Shown: positions 51,719 to 60,239 of the stretch, piece by piece
Position numbering within the stretch: the first letter of the stretch is position 1
Layout of the letters: each line of letters starts with the position of its first letter
Source: Rubrivivax gelatinosus IL144
GTDB lineage: Bacteria; Pseudomonadota; Gammaproteobacteria; Burkholderiales; Burkholderiaceae_C
Assembly: GCF_000284255.1 (NCBI RefSeq)
Contig: NC_017075.1
Coordinates: 868,001-932,000 of the forward strand
Length of the DNA stretch: 64,000 bases
Reading direction: 5' to 3'
Notes under the pieces: model-generated
What the model saw: only the letters and a program-made list of their open reading frames with translations
The model's database searches: none
Told to the model about the DNA's origin: nothing
Translations under genes and position numbers: made by a program

Positions 51719-54124
51719 GTGATCATCTATCAGGCATCAAAGAGCGAGTTTCTGCACCACGCGCTGCGGGACGACATCGAGGACATCGTGTCGCGTCAGT
51801 ACCGGCACGCAACCGGACACGGCGTTGCCGCGCCGGAGATGCAAGCCTGGAAGCATTCGCTGCTCGAGATGGCCAAGGTACTCCAGGACGAGGAAATCCC
51901 GGCCGACGCCGGCGTCGCCATCGAGTACCAGTTGCCTCAGACGTCCAAGCGCATCGACTTCGTCATCACCGGCGAGGATGCCCAGGCGCGTAGCAAGGTC
52001 GTCATCGTCGAACTGAAGCAGTGGTCCGAATCCCGGCGCAGCGACAAGGACGCCATTGTCTGGGCACGCCGCGGTGGCAAGGCCGGCGAGCGCGAAGGAC
52101 CGCATCCCTCCTACCAAGCCTGGTCTTACGCCGCGTATCTCCAGGACTTCAACACCGCGGTGCAGGAATGCGGCATGGCGCTTCAGCCTTGCGCCTATCT
52201 GCACAACCACCCGCGTGATGGGGAGATCGACCACCCGCATTACCGCGAGTACATGGAGCGTGCGCCGCTGTTCCTGGCGCGTGAGCGCGCACGGTTGCAA
52301 GCGTTCATCCGCCAGCACGTGCGCCATGGCGATCGCAAGGGCGTGCTGTACGCGATCGAGAACGGGCGAATCCGGCCGTCGAAGATGCTGGCCGATAGCG
52401 TGGCCGGGCTGCTGCAGGGCAAGCCCGAGTTCGTGCTGATCGATGACCAGAAGCTGGTCTACGAGAGCGTCCTGGCTGCCGACGCTCGCGCGGACGGCCG
52501 CCGTCAGGTGGTCATCGTTCAGGGTGGCCCCGGGACCGGCAAGTCGGTCCTGGCGATCAACCTGCTGGCCGCCCTGCTCAAGCGTGGCCGCAACGCGCGC
52601 TATGTCTCGAAGAACGCCGCCCCTCGCGCCGTGTACGAGGCCAAGCTGGCCGGCACGATGAAGAAGGGACGCATCAGCAACCTGTTCAGCGGTTCGGGCG
52701 CGTTCGTCGAAACGGAGCCCGACAGCTTCGACACCTTGATCGTCGATGAGGCGCACCGGCTCAACGAGAAGAGTGGCCTGTATCGCAATCTGGGCGAAAA
52801 CCAAGTCAAGGAACTGATCCGCGCCGCTCGCTGCACGGTCTTCTTTGTCGACGACGACCAGCGTGTGACGCTGATGGATATCGGTCACACCGAAGAACTG
52901 AGGCAGAGAGCGCGTGCCGTAGGCGCCGAGATCACCGAGCTGGAGTTGTCGTCGCAGTTCCGTTGCAACGGAAGCGACGGTTACCTTGCCTGGCTCGACG
53001 ACACGCTTGACATCCGAGCCACCGCCAACCCGCTGCTCGACACGGGCGACTACGACTTCCGCGTCTTCGACGATCCCGCCGAGATGCATGCGCTGATCGA
53101 ATCGAAGAACCGCAGCAACAACCGCTCGCGTGTCGTCGCCGGCTACTGCTGGACCTGGCCGAGCAAGAAGAACCCGCAGGCCTGGGACATCGATCTGCCC
53201 GACTTCGACTATCGGCGCCGATGGAACCTCAATCAGGACGGCAGCCTGTGGATCGTCGCTCCGGGCTCGGTCGAGCAGGTCGGCTGCATCCACACTTGCC
53301 AGGGGCTGGAGCTGGATTACGTCGGCGTGATCATCGGACCGGACATGGTGTACCGCGACGAACGCGTCGTCACCGATGCCACCCGTCGCGCTTCTTCAGA
53401 CCAGTCGGTCAAGGGTCTCAAGCAGATGCTGCGGAGCGAACCAGGCCCTGCGCGTGAACTGGCCGACCGCATCGTCAAGAACACCTACCGCACGCTGATG
53501 ACGCGCGGCATGAAGGGCTGCTACGTCTACTGCACCGATCCGGTGCTGGCGCAGTATCTGCGGAGCCGATTGAAGTCCGCGACCACGATCGAGGCCGAGC
53601 CTCAACCTCAGGATGTCGCCAAGGTCGTGCCTCTGCGGCGCGTCACCGCCGCAGAGCGGGCAGCAGGCATGCCTGCCGTGCCCCTGCTCGACCTGCGCTT
53701 TGCCGCAGGGACGTTCTCCGACTTTCAGTCGCTGGACGATGGTGCGATCGACTGGGTTGCGCCGCCGGACTGGATTCGTCCCCAGCCGGGCATGTTCGTC
53801 GCGCAGGTCGTCGGCGAATCGATGAACCGGCGCATTCCCAATGGCGCCTGGTGCCTGTTCCGTGCCAACCCTGGCGGCACGCGCCAAGGCAAGGTCGTAG
53901 TCGCTCAACACCGGAGCATCGACGATCCCGAACTCGGCGGGCGCTACACCGTGAAGGTCTACTCCAGCGAAAAAGTGACGGACGGCGACGGTGGCTGGCG
54001 CCATCTTCGCATCACCTTGAGGCCGGATTCGGACCGGCCCGAGTATCGGCCGATCGAACTGGACCTGAGCGACGCTGACGACCCTGTGGTGATCGTGGCT
54101 GAGTTGCTGGACGTCCTGGAATAG
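51719..54124 (+). CDS. PD-(D/E)XK nuclease – DUF2075 helicase – S24 protease fusion protein
   Basis: An 801-residue protein starting at GTG. The N-terminal part (1-200) shows a PD-(D/E)XK-like core: Asp80 (KRIDFVI), then Glu98-Leu-Lys100 (VIVELKQW). The middle (about 235-650) is the DUF2075/Schlafen-type helicase: Walker A GGPGTGKS (269-276), Walker B LIVDEAH (Asp343-Glu344), SSQFRCNGSDGYLAWLDD, HTCQGLELDYVGVIIGPD and NTYRTLMTRGMKGCYVYC. The last 130 residues resemble a LexA/UmuD S24 peptidase with a Ser701 (VVGESMNRRIPNG) and Lys746 (YTVKVYSS) dyad. It follows the MazG-like gene by 16 bases. Function is unknown; defence or damage response is inferred from domains. Confidence 0.88.
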   Translation: MIIYQASKSEFLHHALRDDIEDIVSRQYRHATGHGVAAPEMQAWKHSLLEMAKVLQDEEIPADAGVAIEYQLPQTSKRIDFVITGEDAQARSKVVIVELKQWSESRRSDKDAIVWARRGGKAGEREGPHPSYQAWSYAAYLQDFNTAVQECGMALQPCAYLHNHPRDGEIDHPHYREYMERAPLFLARERARLQAFIRQHVRHGDRKGVLYAIENGRIRPSKMLADSVAGLLQGKPEFVLIDDQKLVYESVLAADARADGRRQVVIVQGGPGTGKSVLAINLLAALLKRGRNARYVSKNAAPRAVYEAKLAGTMKKGRISNLFSGSGAFVETEPDSFDTLIVDEAHRLNEKSGLYRNLGENQVKELIRAARCTVFFVDDDQRVTLMDIGHTEELRQRARAVGAEITELELSSQFRCNGSDGYLAWLDDTLDIRATANPLLDTGDYDFRVFDDPAEMHALIESKNRSNNRSRVVAGYCWTWPSKKNPQAWDIDLPDFDYRRRWNLNQDGSLWIVAPGSVEQVGCIHTCQGLELDYVGVIIGPDMVYRDERVVTDATRRASSDQSVKGLKQMLRSEPGPARELADRIVKNTYRTLMTRGMKGCYVYCTDPVLAQYLRSRLKSATTIEAEPQPQDVAKVVPLRRVTAAERAAGMPAVPLLDLRFAAGTFSDFQSLDDGAIDWVAPPDWIRPQPGMFVAQVVGESMNRRIPNGAWCLFRANPGGTRQGKVVVAQHRSIDDPELGGRYTVKVYSSEKVTDGDGGWRHLRITLRPDSDRPEYRPIELDLSDADDPVVIVAELLDVLE

Positions 54125-54173
54125 CAGTCGTTAACGGCGCAGAGAGTTCTGCTGGCGCGAGTCGCACCGCGCT

Positions 54174-54560
54174 TCACTGCCCCTGCGGCGGCTCCCAAAG
54201 CTCGACCTTGTTCCCCTCCGGATCGATCACCCAGCCGAACTTGCCGTATTCGGAGTCGTCGCTCTTGTCCAGCACCTCGCAGCCCTCGGCGCGCAGCGCC
54301 TGCAGCAGCGCGGCCAGGTCGGCGACTCGGTAGTTCACCATGAAGGACGCGCGGCCCGGCGCGAAGGGGGCGTCGGCGGCGGCGCCGATCGACCAGATCG
54401 TCGTGCCGCCGGTCGGATGGCCCTCGTCGTCGCTCCAGCTGAAGGCGGCGCCGCCCCAGGGCTGCACGTCTATGCCCAGGTGGCGCTGGTACCAGGCGCG
54501 CAGCGCCTCGGGGTCCCGGGCGTGGAAGAAGATCCCGCCGATGCCGGTGACTCGTTTCAT
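54174..54560 (-). CDS. VOC/glyoxalase-family protein
   Basis: A 128-residue vicinal-oxygen-chelate fold protein. The start MKRVTGIGGIFFHARDPEALRAWY follows a GGAG site; an upstream ATG at 54605 is less likely. Two beta-alpha-beta-beta-beta units are visible, the second ending GKFGWVIDPEGNKVELWEPP with the metal-binding glutamate. It could be a lactoylglutathione-lyase-like enzyme or a resistance/binding protein. It has the normal high GC of the chromosome and marks the end of the lower-GC segment. Confidence 0.86.
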   Translation of the reverse strand: MKRVTGIGGIFFHARDPEALRAWYQRHLGIDVQPWGGAAFSWSDDEGHPTGGTTIWSIGAAADAPFAPGRASFMVNYRVADLAALLQALRAEGCEVLDKSDDSEYGKFGWVIDPEGNKVELWEPPQGQ

Positions 54561-54586
54561 CTGACGCTCCTTCGGCCGCGTCAGGG

Positions 54587-54611
54587 GCCGCCGTGCAGTG
54601 TGCACGGCGGC
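54587..54611. terminator. Strong hairpin between the VOC gene and carbamate kinase
   Basis: GCCGCCGTGCA, GTG loop, TGCACGGCGGC is a perfect 11-bp stem, 44 bases after the carbamate kinase stop on the minus strand. No T-tract follows on either strand, so it is called a terminator on stem strength and position only. Confidence 0.45.
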
Positions 54612-54654
54612 GGCGGGGCCACCATCCCCTGGGCCAGGGCGGCCCGCGGGGCGC

Positions 54655-55698
54655 TCAGGCGGTCGCCAGGGCCGCGGGCGTGCGCAGCAAACGGCTGTTG
54701 GCGTCGGCCGCGGCCTCGTCCTCCCCTTCGGCCTCGTGGTCGTGCACGATGTGCGTTCCGGTCTCGCCCATCAGCGCTGGCACCGCGGTCTCCAGGCTGG
54801 TGATGATCACGCGCCGGCCGCCGGTCTCCAGGAAGCGGATCGCCGCCTCGATCTTCGGCCCCATGCTGCCGGCCGGGAAGTGACCCTGGGCCAGGTAGCG
54901 CTTCATCTCGCTCAGCGAGGCGCGCGCCAGGTCGAGCTGCTCGGGCTTGCCGAAGTGGATCGCGACACGCGGCACGGCGGTCAGGATCATCATGTCGCGG
55001 ATGCCCAGCACGTTGGCCATCACCGCCGCCGTCAGATCCTTGTCGATGACGGCCTCGACGCCGCGCCGGCGGCCCGCCTCGTCGCGCAGCACCGGGATGC
55101 CGCCGCCGCCGCCGGCGATGACCACGGTGCGGCCGCACATCAGGGCCTCGACCAGCGAGACGTCGCAGATGTGCTTGGGCTTGGGCGAAGGCACGACGTA
55201 GCGCCAGCCGCGGCCCGAGTCCTCGCGCACCGTCACGCCCAGCTCGGCGGCCAGCGCCTTGGCCTGGGCCTCGCTGAAGAAGGGGCCGACGGGCTTGGTC
55301 GGGTTGGCGAACGCCGGGTCGTGGCGGTCGACCTCGACCTGCGTCACCAGGCCGACGACGTGGCGCGGGTTGCCGGCTTCGCGCAGCGCGTTCTCGAAAG
55401 CCTGGGCCAGGATGTAGGCCAGCGCCCCCTGGGTCTGCGCCACCAGGATGTCCAGCGACTGCGGCGCGACGCGGTCCTGCGCCGCGGCGTTGGCCAGCAG
55501 CAGCTTGCCGACCTGCGGGCCGTTGCCGTGCACGACGACGAGCTGGTTGTCGAGTTCGAGCAGCGGCAGCATCGCCCGGGCCGTGGCCGCGGCGATCGCC
55601 TTCTGCTCCTCGGGCGTGCCACGGCCCTCGGCCGGGTCGAGGGCGTTGCCGCCCACCGCGACGATCAGGCGGCGCGGAACGGAGAACGGTTGGGTCAT
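54655..55698 (-). CDS. Carbamate kinase
   Basis: Catabolic kinase that transfers phosphate from carbamoyl phosphate to ADP, giving ATP, ammonia and CO2. The 347-residue protein has the N-terminal LIVAVGGNALDP, VVVHGNGPQVGKLLL, and the later VVIAGGGGGIPVL and AVIDKDLTAAVMA motifs. The C-terminus extends about 30 residues past the family's usual end, with the acidic stretch HDHEAEGEDEAAADA. It is divergent from the MFS-fdrA genes across a 274-base regulatory gap. The context matches AllK (YbcF) of E. coli, which works with oxamic transcarbamylase, better than ArcC of arginine deiminase pathways. Confidence 0.92.
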   Translation of the reverse strand: MTQPFSVPRRLIVAVGGNALDPAEGRGTPEEQKAIAAATARAMLPLLELDNQLVVVHGNGPQVGKLLLANAAAQDRVAPQSLDILVAQTQGALAYILAQAFENALREAGNPRHVVGLVTQVEVDRHDPAFANPTKPVGPFFSEAQAKALAAELGVTVREDSGRGWRYVVPSPKPKHICDVSLVEALMCGRTVVIAGGGGGIPVLRDEAGRRRGVEAVIDKDLTAAVMANVLGIRDMMILTAVPRVAIHFGKPEQLDLARASLSEMKRYLAQGHFPAGSMGPKIEAAIRFLETGGRRVIITSLETAVPALMGETGTHIVHDHEAEGEDEAAADANSRLLRTPAALATA

Positions 55699-55972
55699 CG
55701 CATGTACTCCTGCAGAACGGTCAGTCTTTGCAATGGCCATTGTCGAAACGGCGATTCCCCCGTTCGTTCGAATCGGTCTCACAGTGCAATGCCGATCTTT
55801 CGAATCGCCACGAGGCGCTGAAACCGGGCTTTCCGCGATTCGAACGGTCGCCATTGCATTGTTGAGAGCTGTTTGAAAGTCGCAGAAAACGATGCCGGAC
55901 GGCTGCCCTGAGCGGGGCATCGTGATGACACTGGCTGCGTCGTCAACTGAACGCAGCACAGAGGTAGAAGCA
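55699..55972. promoter_or_regulatory. Divergent control region of the carbamoyl-acid cluster
   Basis: This 274-base gap between carbamate kinase and the first MFS gene is clearly lower in GC than the genes. It holds a perfect 12-base palindrome CAATGGCCATTG (55731-55742) and a 10-base inverted repeat TTCGAATCGC/GCGATTCGAA (55799-55808 and 55835-55844). Further CAATG-type half-sites lie near 55777 and 55852, and the heptamer AACGGTC occurs at both ends. These look like operators for one dimeric regulator, possibly the LysR protein encoded at 62418. Clear -35/-10 pairs were not assigned. Confidence 0.55.
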
Positions 55973-57229
55973 ATGTCATCGATCTCGACACCGGACCGCG
56001 GCCTGGAGGCCGCGACGGAGCGCAGGGCCGGGATTCCCGGTTGGTGGATCACCGTGGCCGTGTTCTGGCTCGGCTGGATCTTCATGTATGCCGACCGCAC
56101 CATCCTCAACCCGGTGATGAAGGACATCCAGACCGAGTTCGGCCTGAGCGGCACGCAGCTCGGCATCATCAGCAGCGCCTTCTTCCTGTCGTACGCGCTG
56201 CTGCAGGTGCCGGCCGGCGTGCTCGGCGACCGCATCGGCCGCAAGAAGGTGCTGGTGCCCGGCTTCCTGCTGTTCGGCCTGTTCACCGCGGTCAGCGGCA
56301 TGGCCAGGAGCTTCGTCGCCTTCGTCGCCGCGCGCATCGTCACCGGCGCCGGCCAGGGCACCTATTACGGCCCGCAGTACGGCATCGCGGCCGAGCAGAT
56401 CCCGGCGCGCAACCGCTCGCTGGGCAGCGCGCTGATCAACTCGGGCATGGCCTTCGGCATCGCGCTCGGGCTGATGGTCTCGTCCTGGGTCGCGCACTCG
56501 CTGGGCTACGGCTGGCGCGCGCCGTTCTTCGTGATGGCCGTGCCGACGGTGGTGATGGCGCTGCTGATCTGGTGGCTGATCAAGGAGAACCCGCGCCCGA
56601 CCGGCGCCCAGGCGCAGGCGCACTCGAACAAGGGCGCGTTCACCGCGCTGCTGAAGAACCGCAACCTGCTGGTCACCTACGTGATGGTGTTCTGCTCGCT
56701 GTTCGGCTTCTTCATGATCCTCACCTGGCTGCCGTACTACCTGCAGACCGAGCGCGGTATCCCGGTCAAGGAGATCGGCAACATCAGCTCGCTGGTGGCC
56801 TGGGTGTCCATCCCCGGCGGCCTGCTGTTCGCGCAGGTCTCCGACAAGCTCGGCAAGCGCAAGCCGCTGGTCTTCGTGCTGGTGCCGATCGCCGCGGCCA
56901 GCCTGATCAGCATCGCCTGGCTGCAGGACGTGAACCAGGTCATCGCCGCGATCTGCGTCTACGGCTTCTTCGGCAAGCTGGCGCTGGACCCGGTGCTGAT
57001 CGCCACCGTCGCCGACAACACGCCCAAGGAGAACTACGGCACGGCCTTCGGCATCTTCAACTTCGTCGGCATGAGCTCGTCGATCCTGGCACCGACGATC
57101 GCCGGCTTCGTCTCCGACGCCACCGGCAGCCTGGCCGCCAACTTCTACATCTCCGCCGCGGTGCTCGCGGCCGGGATGATCGGCATGAGCTTCCTGCGCG
57201 AAGCTCCGAAACAGGCCGCTGCGGCGTGA
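55973..57229 (+). CDS. MFS transporter (anion:cation symporter-like), first copy
   Basis: A 418-residue, 12-helix carrier with the MFS signature in GDRIGRKKVLVPGFLL between helices 2 and 3 and IKENPRP in the central loop. The start MSSISTPDRG follows a GAGG site. It resembles organic-acid symporters of the ACS family. The second copy 68 bases downstream is almost the same protein. Its position at the head of the fdrA operon suggests uptake of the carbamoylated substrate, for example oxalurate; the substrate is not shown by sequence. Confidence 0.88.
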   Translation: MSSISTPDRGLEAATERRAGIPGWWITVAVFWLGWIFMYADRTILNPVMKDIQTEFGLSGTQLGIISSAFFLSYALLQVPAGVLGDRIGRKKVLVPGFLLFGLFTAVSGMARSFVAFVAARIVTGAGQGTYYGPQYGIAAEQIPARNRSLGSALINSGMAFGIALGLMVSSWVAHSLGYGWRAPFFVMAVPTVVMALLIWWLIKENPRPTGAQAQAHSNKGAFTALLKNRNLLVTYVMVFCSLFGFFMILTWLPYYLQTERGIPVKEIGNISSLVAWVSIPGGLLFAQVSDKLGKRKPLVFVLVPIAAASLISIAWLQDVNQVIAAICVYGFFGKLALDPVLIATVADNTPKENYGTAFGIFNFVGMSSSILAPTIAGFVSDATGSLAANFYISAAVLAAGMIGMSFLREAPKQAAAA

Positions 57230-57297
57230 TCGTCGTGCCCGGTGCGGGCCGCCGGTCCCGGCCGCCCCGCACCGAGCCCCCTGCGACGGAGTAAACG

Positions 57298-58542
57298 ATG
57301 ACTGCCCCGATCTATCCCAAGCCGCTGCCGACCCGCGCGATCGACCGTCGCGTCGGCATCCCGGGCTGGTGGATCACCGTGTTCCTGTTCTGGCTCGGCT
57401 GGATCTTCATGTACGCCGACCGCACCGTGCTGAACCCGGTCATGAAGGACATCCAGACCGAGTTCGGCCTCAGCGCGACGCAGCTCGGTCTGGTCAGCAG
57501 TTCGTTCTTCCTGTCGTACGCGGTGCTGCAGATCCCGGCCGGCGTGCTCGGCGACCGCATCGGCCGCAAGAAGGTGCTGGTGCCCGGCTTCGTGCTGTTC
57601 GGCGTGCTGACGGCGGTCACCGGCGTCGTGCGCTCGTACTGGGAACTGCTGCTGGCGCGCATCGGCACCGGCGCCGCCGAAGGCACCTACTACGGCCCGC
57701 AGTTCGGCATCAGCGCCGAGCAGATCCCCGCCGCGCACCGCTCGCTGGGCATGGCGCTGATCAACTCGGGCATGGCCTTCGGCATCGCGCTCGGGCTGAT
57801 GGCCTCGAGCTGGGTGGCGCACACGCTGGAGCTGGGCTGGCGCACGCCGTTCTATTTCATGGCCGTGCCGACCATCGTCACCGGGCTGCTGATCGCCTGG
57901 CTGATCAAGGAGAACCCGCGCCGCCCCGGCGCGCTGGCCGAGGCCCACACGCGCTCGTTCACCTCGCTGCTGAGGAACCGCAACCTGCTGGTCACCTACG
58001 TGATGGTGTTCTGCTCGCTGTTCGGCTTCTTCATGATCCTCACCTGGCTGCCGTACTACCTGCAGACCGAACGCGGCATCCCGGTCAAGGAGATCGGCAA
58101 CGTCAGCTCGCTGGTGGCCTGGGTGTCGATCCCCGGCGGCCTGCTGTTCGCGCGCATCTCCGACAAGCTCGGCCGGCGCAAGCCGCTGGTCTTCGTGCTG
58201 GTGCCGATCGCCGTCGCCAGCCTGATCAGCATCGCCTGGCTGCAGGACGTGAACCAGGTGATCGTCGCGATCTGCGTCTACGGCTTCTTCGGCAAGCTGG
58301 CGCTGGACCCGGTGCTGATCGCCACCGTCGCCGACAACGCCCCCGAGGCGCGCTACGGCACGGCCTACGGCATCTACAACTTCGTCGGCATGTGCTCGTC
58401 GATCGTCGCGCCGACGATCGCCGGCTTCGTCTCCGACGCCACCGGCAGCCTGGCCGCCAACTTCTACATCTCCGCCGCCGTGCTGGCCTTCGGCATGGCG
58501 TGCATGGCCCTGCTGCGCGAGCGCCCCGGCGCGCGCGCCTGA
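57298..58542 (+). CDS. MFS transporter (anion:cation symporter-like), second copy
   Basis: A 414-residue paralogue of the preceding transporter. From IPGWWIT onward the two align without gaps for most of their length. One block of 96 bases is identical in the two genes (56656-56751 and 57975-58070), and the 3' ends share another long identical stretch, while the N-termini (MTAPIYPKPLPTRAIDRR here) differ. GGAG precedes the ATG. Recent duplication or gene conversion is likely. It leads directly into fdrA, 24 bases downstream. Confidence 0.88.
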   Translation: MTAPIYPKPLPTRAIDRRVGIPGWWITVFLFWLGWIFMYADRTVLNPVMKDIQTEFGLSATQLGLVSSSFFLSYAVLQIPAGVLGDRIGRKKVLVPGFVLFGVLTAVTGVVRSYWELLLARIGTGAAEGTYYGPQFGISAEQIPAAHRSLGMALINSGMAFGIALGLMASSWVAHTLELGWRTPFYFMAVPTIVTGLLIAWLIKENPRRPGALAEAHTRSFTSLLRNRNLLVTYVMVFCSLFGFFMILTWLPYYLQTERGIPVKEIGNVSSLVAWVSIPGGLLFARISDKLGRRKPLVFVLVPIAVASLISIAWLQDVNQVIVAICVYGFFGKLALDPVLIATVADNAPEARYGTAYGIYNFVGMCSSIVAPTIAGFVSDATGSLAANFYISAAVLAFGMACMALLRERPGARA

Positions 58543-58566
58543 ACCCGATCCACGAAAGGATTCCCC

Positions 58567-60222
58567 ATGTTGCACTGCTTCATCCTGAAAGGCAGTTTCC
58601 AGGACTCCGTCACCTTGATGGTGCTGTCGCGCGACCTGTCGGCGCTGCCCGGCGTCGCCAAGGCCTCGGTGATGATGGGCACGCCCGCCAACAAGGACGT
58701 GTTCCGCGAGACCGGCCTGTGGCACGACACGCTGGACGAGGCCACGCCCAGCGACGTCTGCGTCATCGTCGACTGCGAGGACGCGGCGCGTGCCGCCGGC
58801 GTGCTCGAGGAGCTGAAGACGCGGCTGGCCGACGTCGCCAAGAGCCGGCGCGCCTCGGGCTACCCGGTGGCGCGCAGCTGGCGCCGGGCGCGCCAGCTGG
58901 TGCCCGACGCCAACGTCGCGCTGGTCTCGGTGGCCGGCCACTACGCCGCCGACGTCGCGCGCCAGGCGCTGGACGACGGCTGCCACGTGATGATGTTCTC
59001 CGACAACGTGCCGGTCGAGGCCGAGGTCGAGCTCAAGCTCGCGGCGCGCCGCCGCGGCCTGATCGTCATGGGCCCGGACTGCGGCACCTCGGTCATCGGC
59101 GGCGTGCCGCTGGCCTTCGCCAACCGCATGCCCAAGGGGCCGATCGCGGTGATCGGCGCCTCGGGCACCGGCATCCAGGAGATCTGCTCGCAGATCGCCG
59201 CACGCGGCGCCGGCATCACGCACGCCATCGGCCTGGGCGGCCGCGACCTGTCGGCGGCGGTGGGCGGCATCAGCGCGCTGACGGCGATCGACTTCGTCGC
59301 CGCCGACGCCGCCAGCCGCGTCGTCGTCTTCGTCTCCAAGCCGCCGGCGCCGGAAGTCAAGGCGCGCGTGCTGGCCGCGCTCAAGCTGATGCAGCGGCCG
59401 GTGGTCGCGCTCTTCCTCGGTGACCGCCAGGCCGCGCGCCGCGACGGCAACGTGCACTTCGCGCAGACGCTGGACGGCGCCGCGGCGCTGGCGGTGGACC
59501 TGGCCAACGTCGACTCGCAGGCCTCGCACCAGCCTTCGGCCGCCGGCCTGGGCATCTGCGGCCTGTACACCGGCGGCACGCTGGCCGCCGAGGCGGCGCA
59601 GCTGCTGGCCGACGCGCTGGGGCTGCACGCCGACGAGACGCACGCCGAGGGCTACATGCTGCGCAGCGGCGGCCACCGCGTCATCGACCTCGGCGACGAC
59701 CTCTACACCCGCGGCCGGCCGCACCCGATGATCGACCCGACGCTGCGCAACGAGATGATCCGCGCGCTCGCCGACGAGCCCACCTACGGCGTGCTGCTGC
59801 TCGACGTCGTGCTCGGCTACGGCGCCAACGCCGACCCGGCCGGCGTCACCGCACGCGCCGTCGCCGAGATGCGCGCTGCACGCGGCGGCGCGCCGATCAC
59901 GGTCATCGCCACGCTGACCGGCACCGACCAGGACCCGCAGGACCGCGCCAGCCAGGCCGCGAAGCTGGAGGAGGCCGGCATCGTGATCGCCGAGAGCACG
60001 CGCACCGCGGTCGAGCTGGCGCTGCGCCTGGTGCAGCCGCCGGTGGCCGGCATCGGCGCGCCGCCGCCGCTGCTGGCCGCGCCGCCGGCGATCGTGAACA
60101 TCGGCCTGCGCGGCTTCGCCGACGAACTGCAGGCCGGCGGCACGAACGTCGTCCATTACCTCTGGGAACCGATCGCGGGCGGCAATCAACGCCTGCAGCG
60201 GCTGGTCGCCGCACTGCAATGA
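58567..60222 (+). CDS. fdrA: FdrA/AllF, acyl-CoA synthetase-like subunit of oxamic transcarbamylase
   Basis: A 551-residue protein with the succinyl-CoA-synthetase-like folds of FdrA. Conserved parts are MMGTPANKDVFRETGL near residue 36, the nucleotide-binding-like GPDCGTSVIGGVPLAF and AVIGASGTGIQEICSQIA, and LGGRDLSAAVGGISAL. In E. coli FdrA (AllF) with YlbE (AllG) and YlbF (AllH) is reported to form oxamic transcarbamylase, which turns oxalurate and phosphate into oxamate and carbamoyl phosphate. All three are encoded here in the same order. An AAAGGA site precedes the ATG. Confidence 0.9.
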   Translation: MLHCFILKGSFQDSVTLMVLSRDLSALPGVAKASVMMGTPANKDVFRETGLWHDTLDEATPSDVCVIVDCEDAARAAGVLEELKTRLADVAKSRRASGYPVARSWRRARQLVPDANVALVSVAGHYAADVARQALDDGCHVMMFSDNVPVEAEVELKLAARRRGLIVMGPDCGTSVIGGVPLAFANRMPKGPIAVIGASGTGIQEICSQIAARGAGITHAIGLGGRDLSAAVGGISALTAIDFVAADAASRVVVFVSKPPAPEVKARVLAALKLMQRPVVALFLGDRQAARRDGNVHFAQTLDGAAALAVDLANVDSQASHQPSAAGLGICGLYTGGTLAAEAAQLLADALGLHADETHAEGYMLRSGGHRVIDLGDDLYTRGRPHPMIDPTLRNEMIRALADEPTYGVLLLDVVLGYGANADPAGVTARAVAEMRAARGGAPITVIATLTGTDQDPQDRASQAAKLEEAGIVIAESTRTAVELALRLVQPPVAGIGAPPPLLAAPPAIVNIGLRGFADELQAGGTNVVHYLWEPIAGGNQRLQRLVAALQ

Positions 60223-60239
60223 CGAAACGGAGCGATTCC

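Noticed and set aside
51182..54180. Integration of the MazG/fusion cassette at the tRNA by a phage-type integrase
   Set aside because: No integrase gene and no repeat of the tRNA 3' end were found near 54125-54180, so site-specific integration is not supported, although the composition still suggests transfer.
57145..60219. A 1024-codon minus-strand frame opposite the second MFS gene and fdrA
   Set aside because: Antisense shadow of two well-supported genes; no motifs, and repeated DADQ/HQ/RR-type composition.
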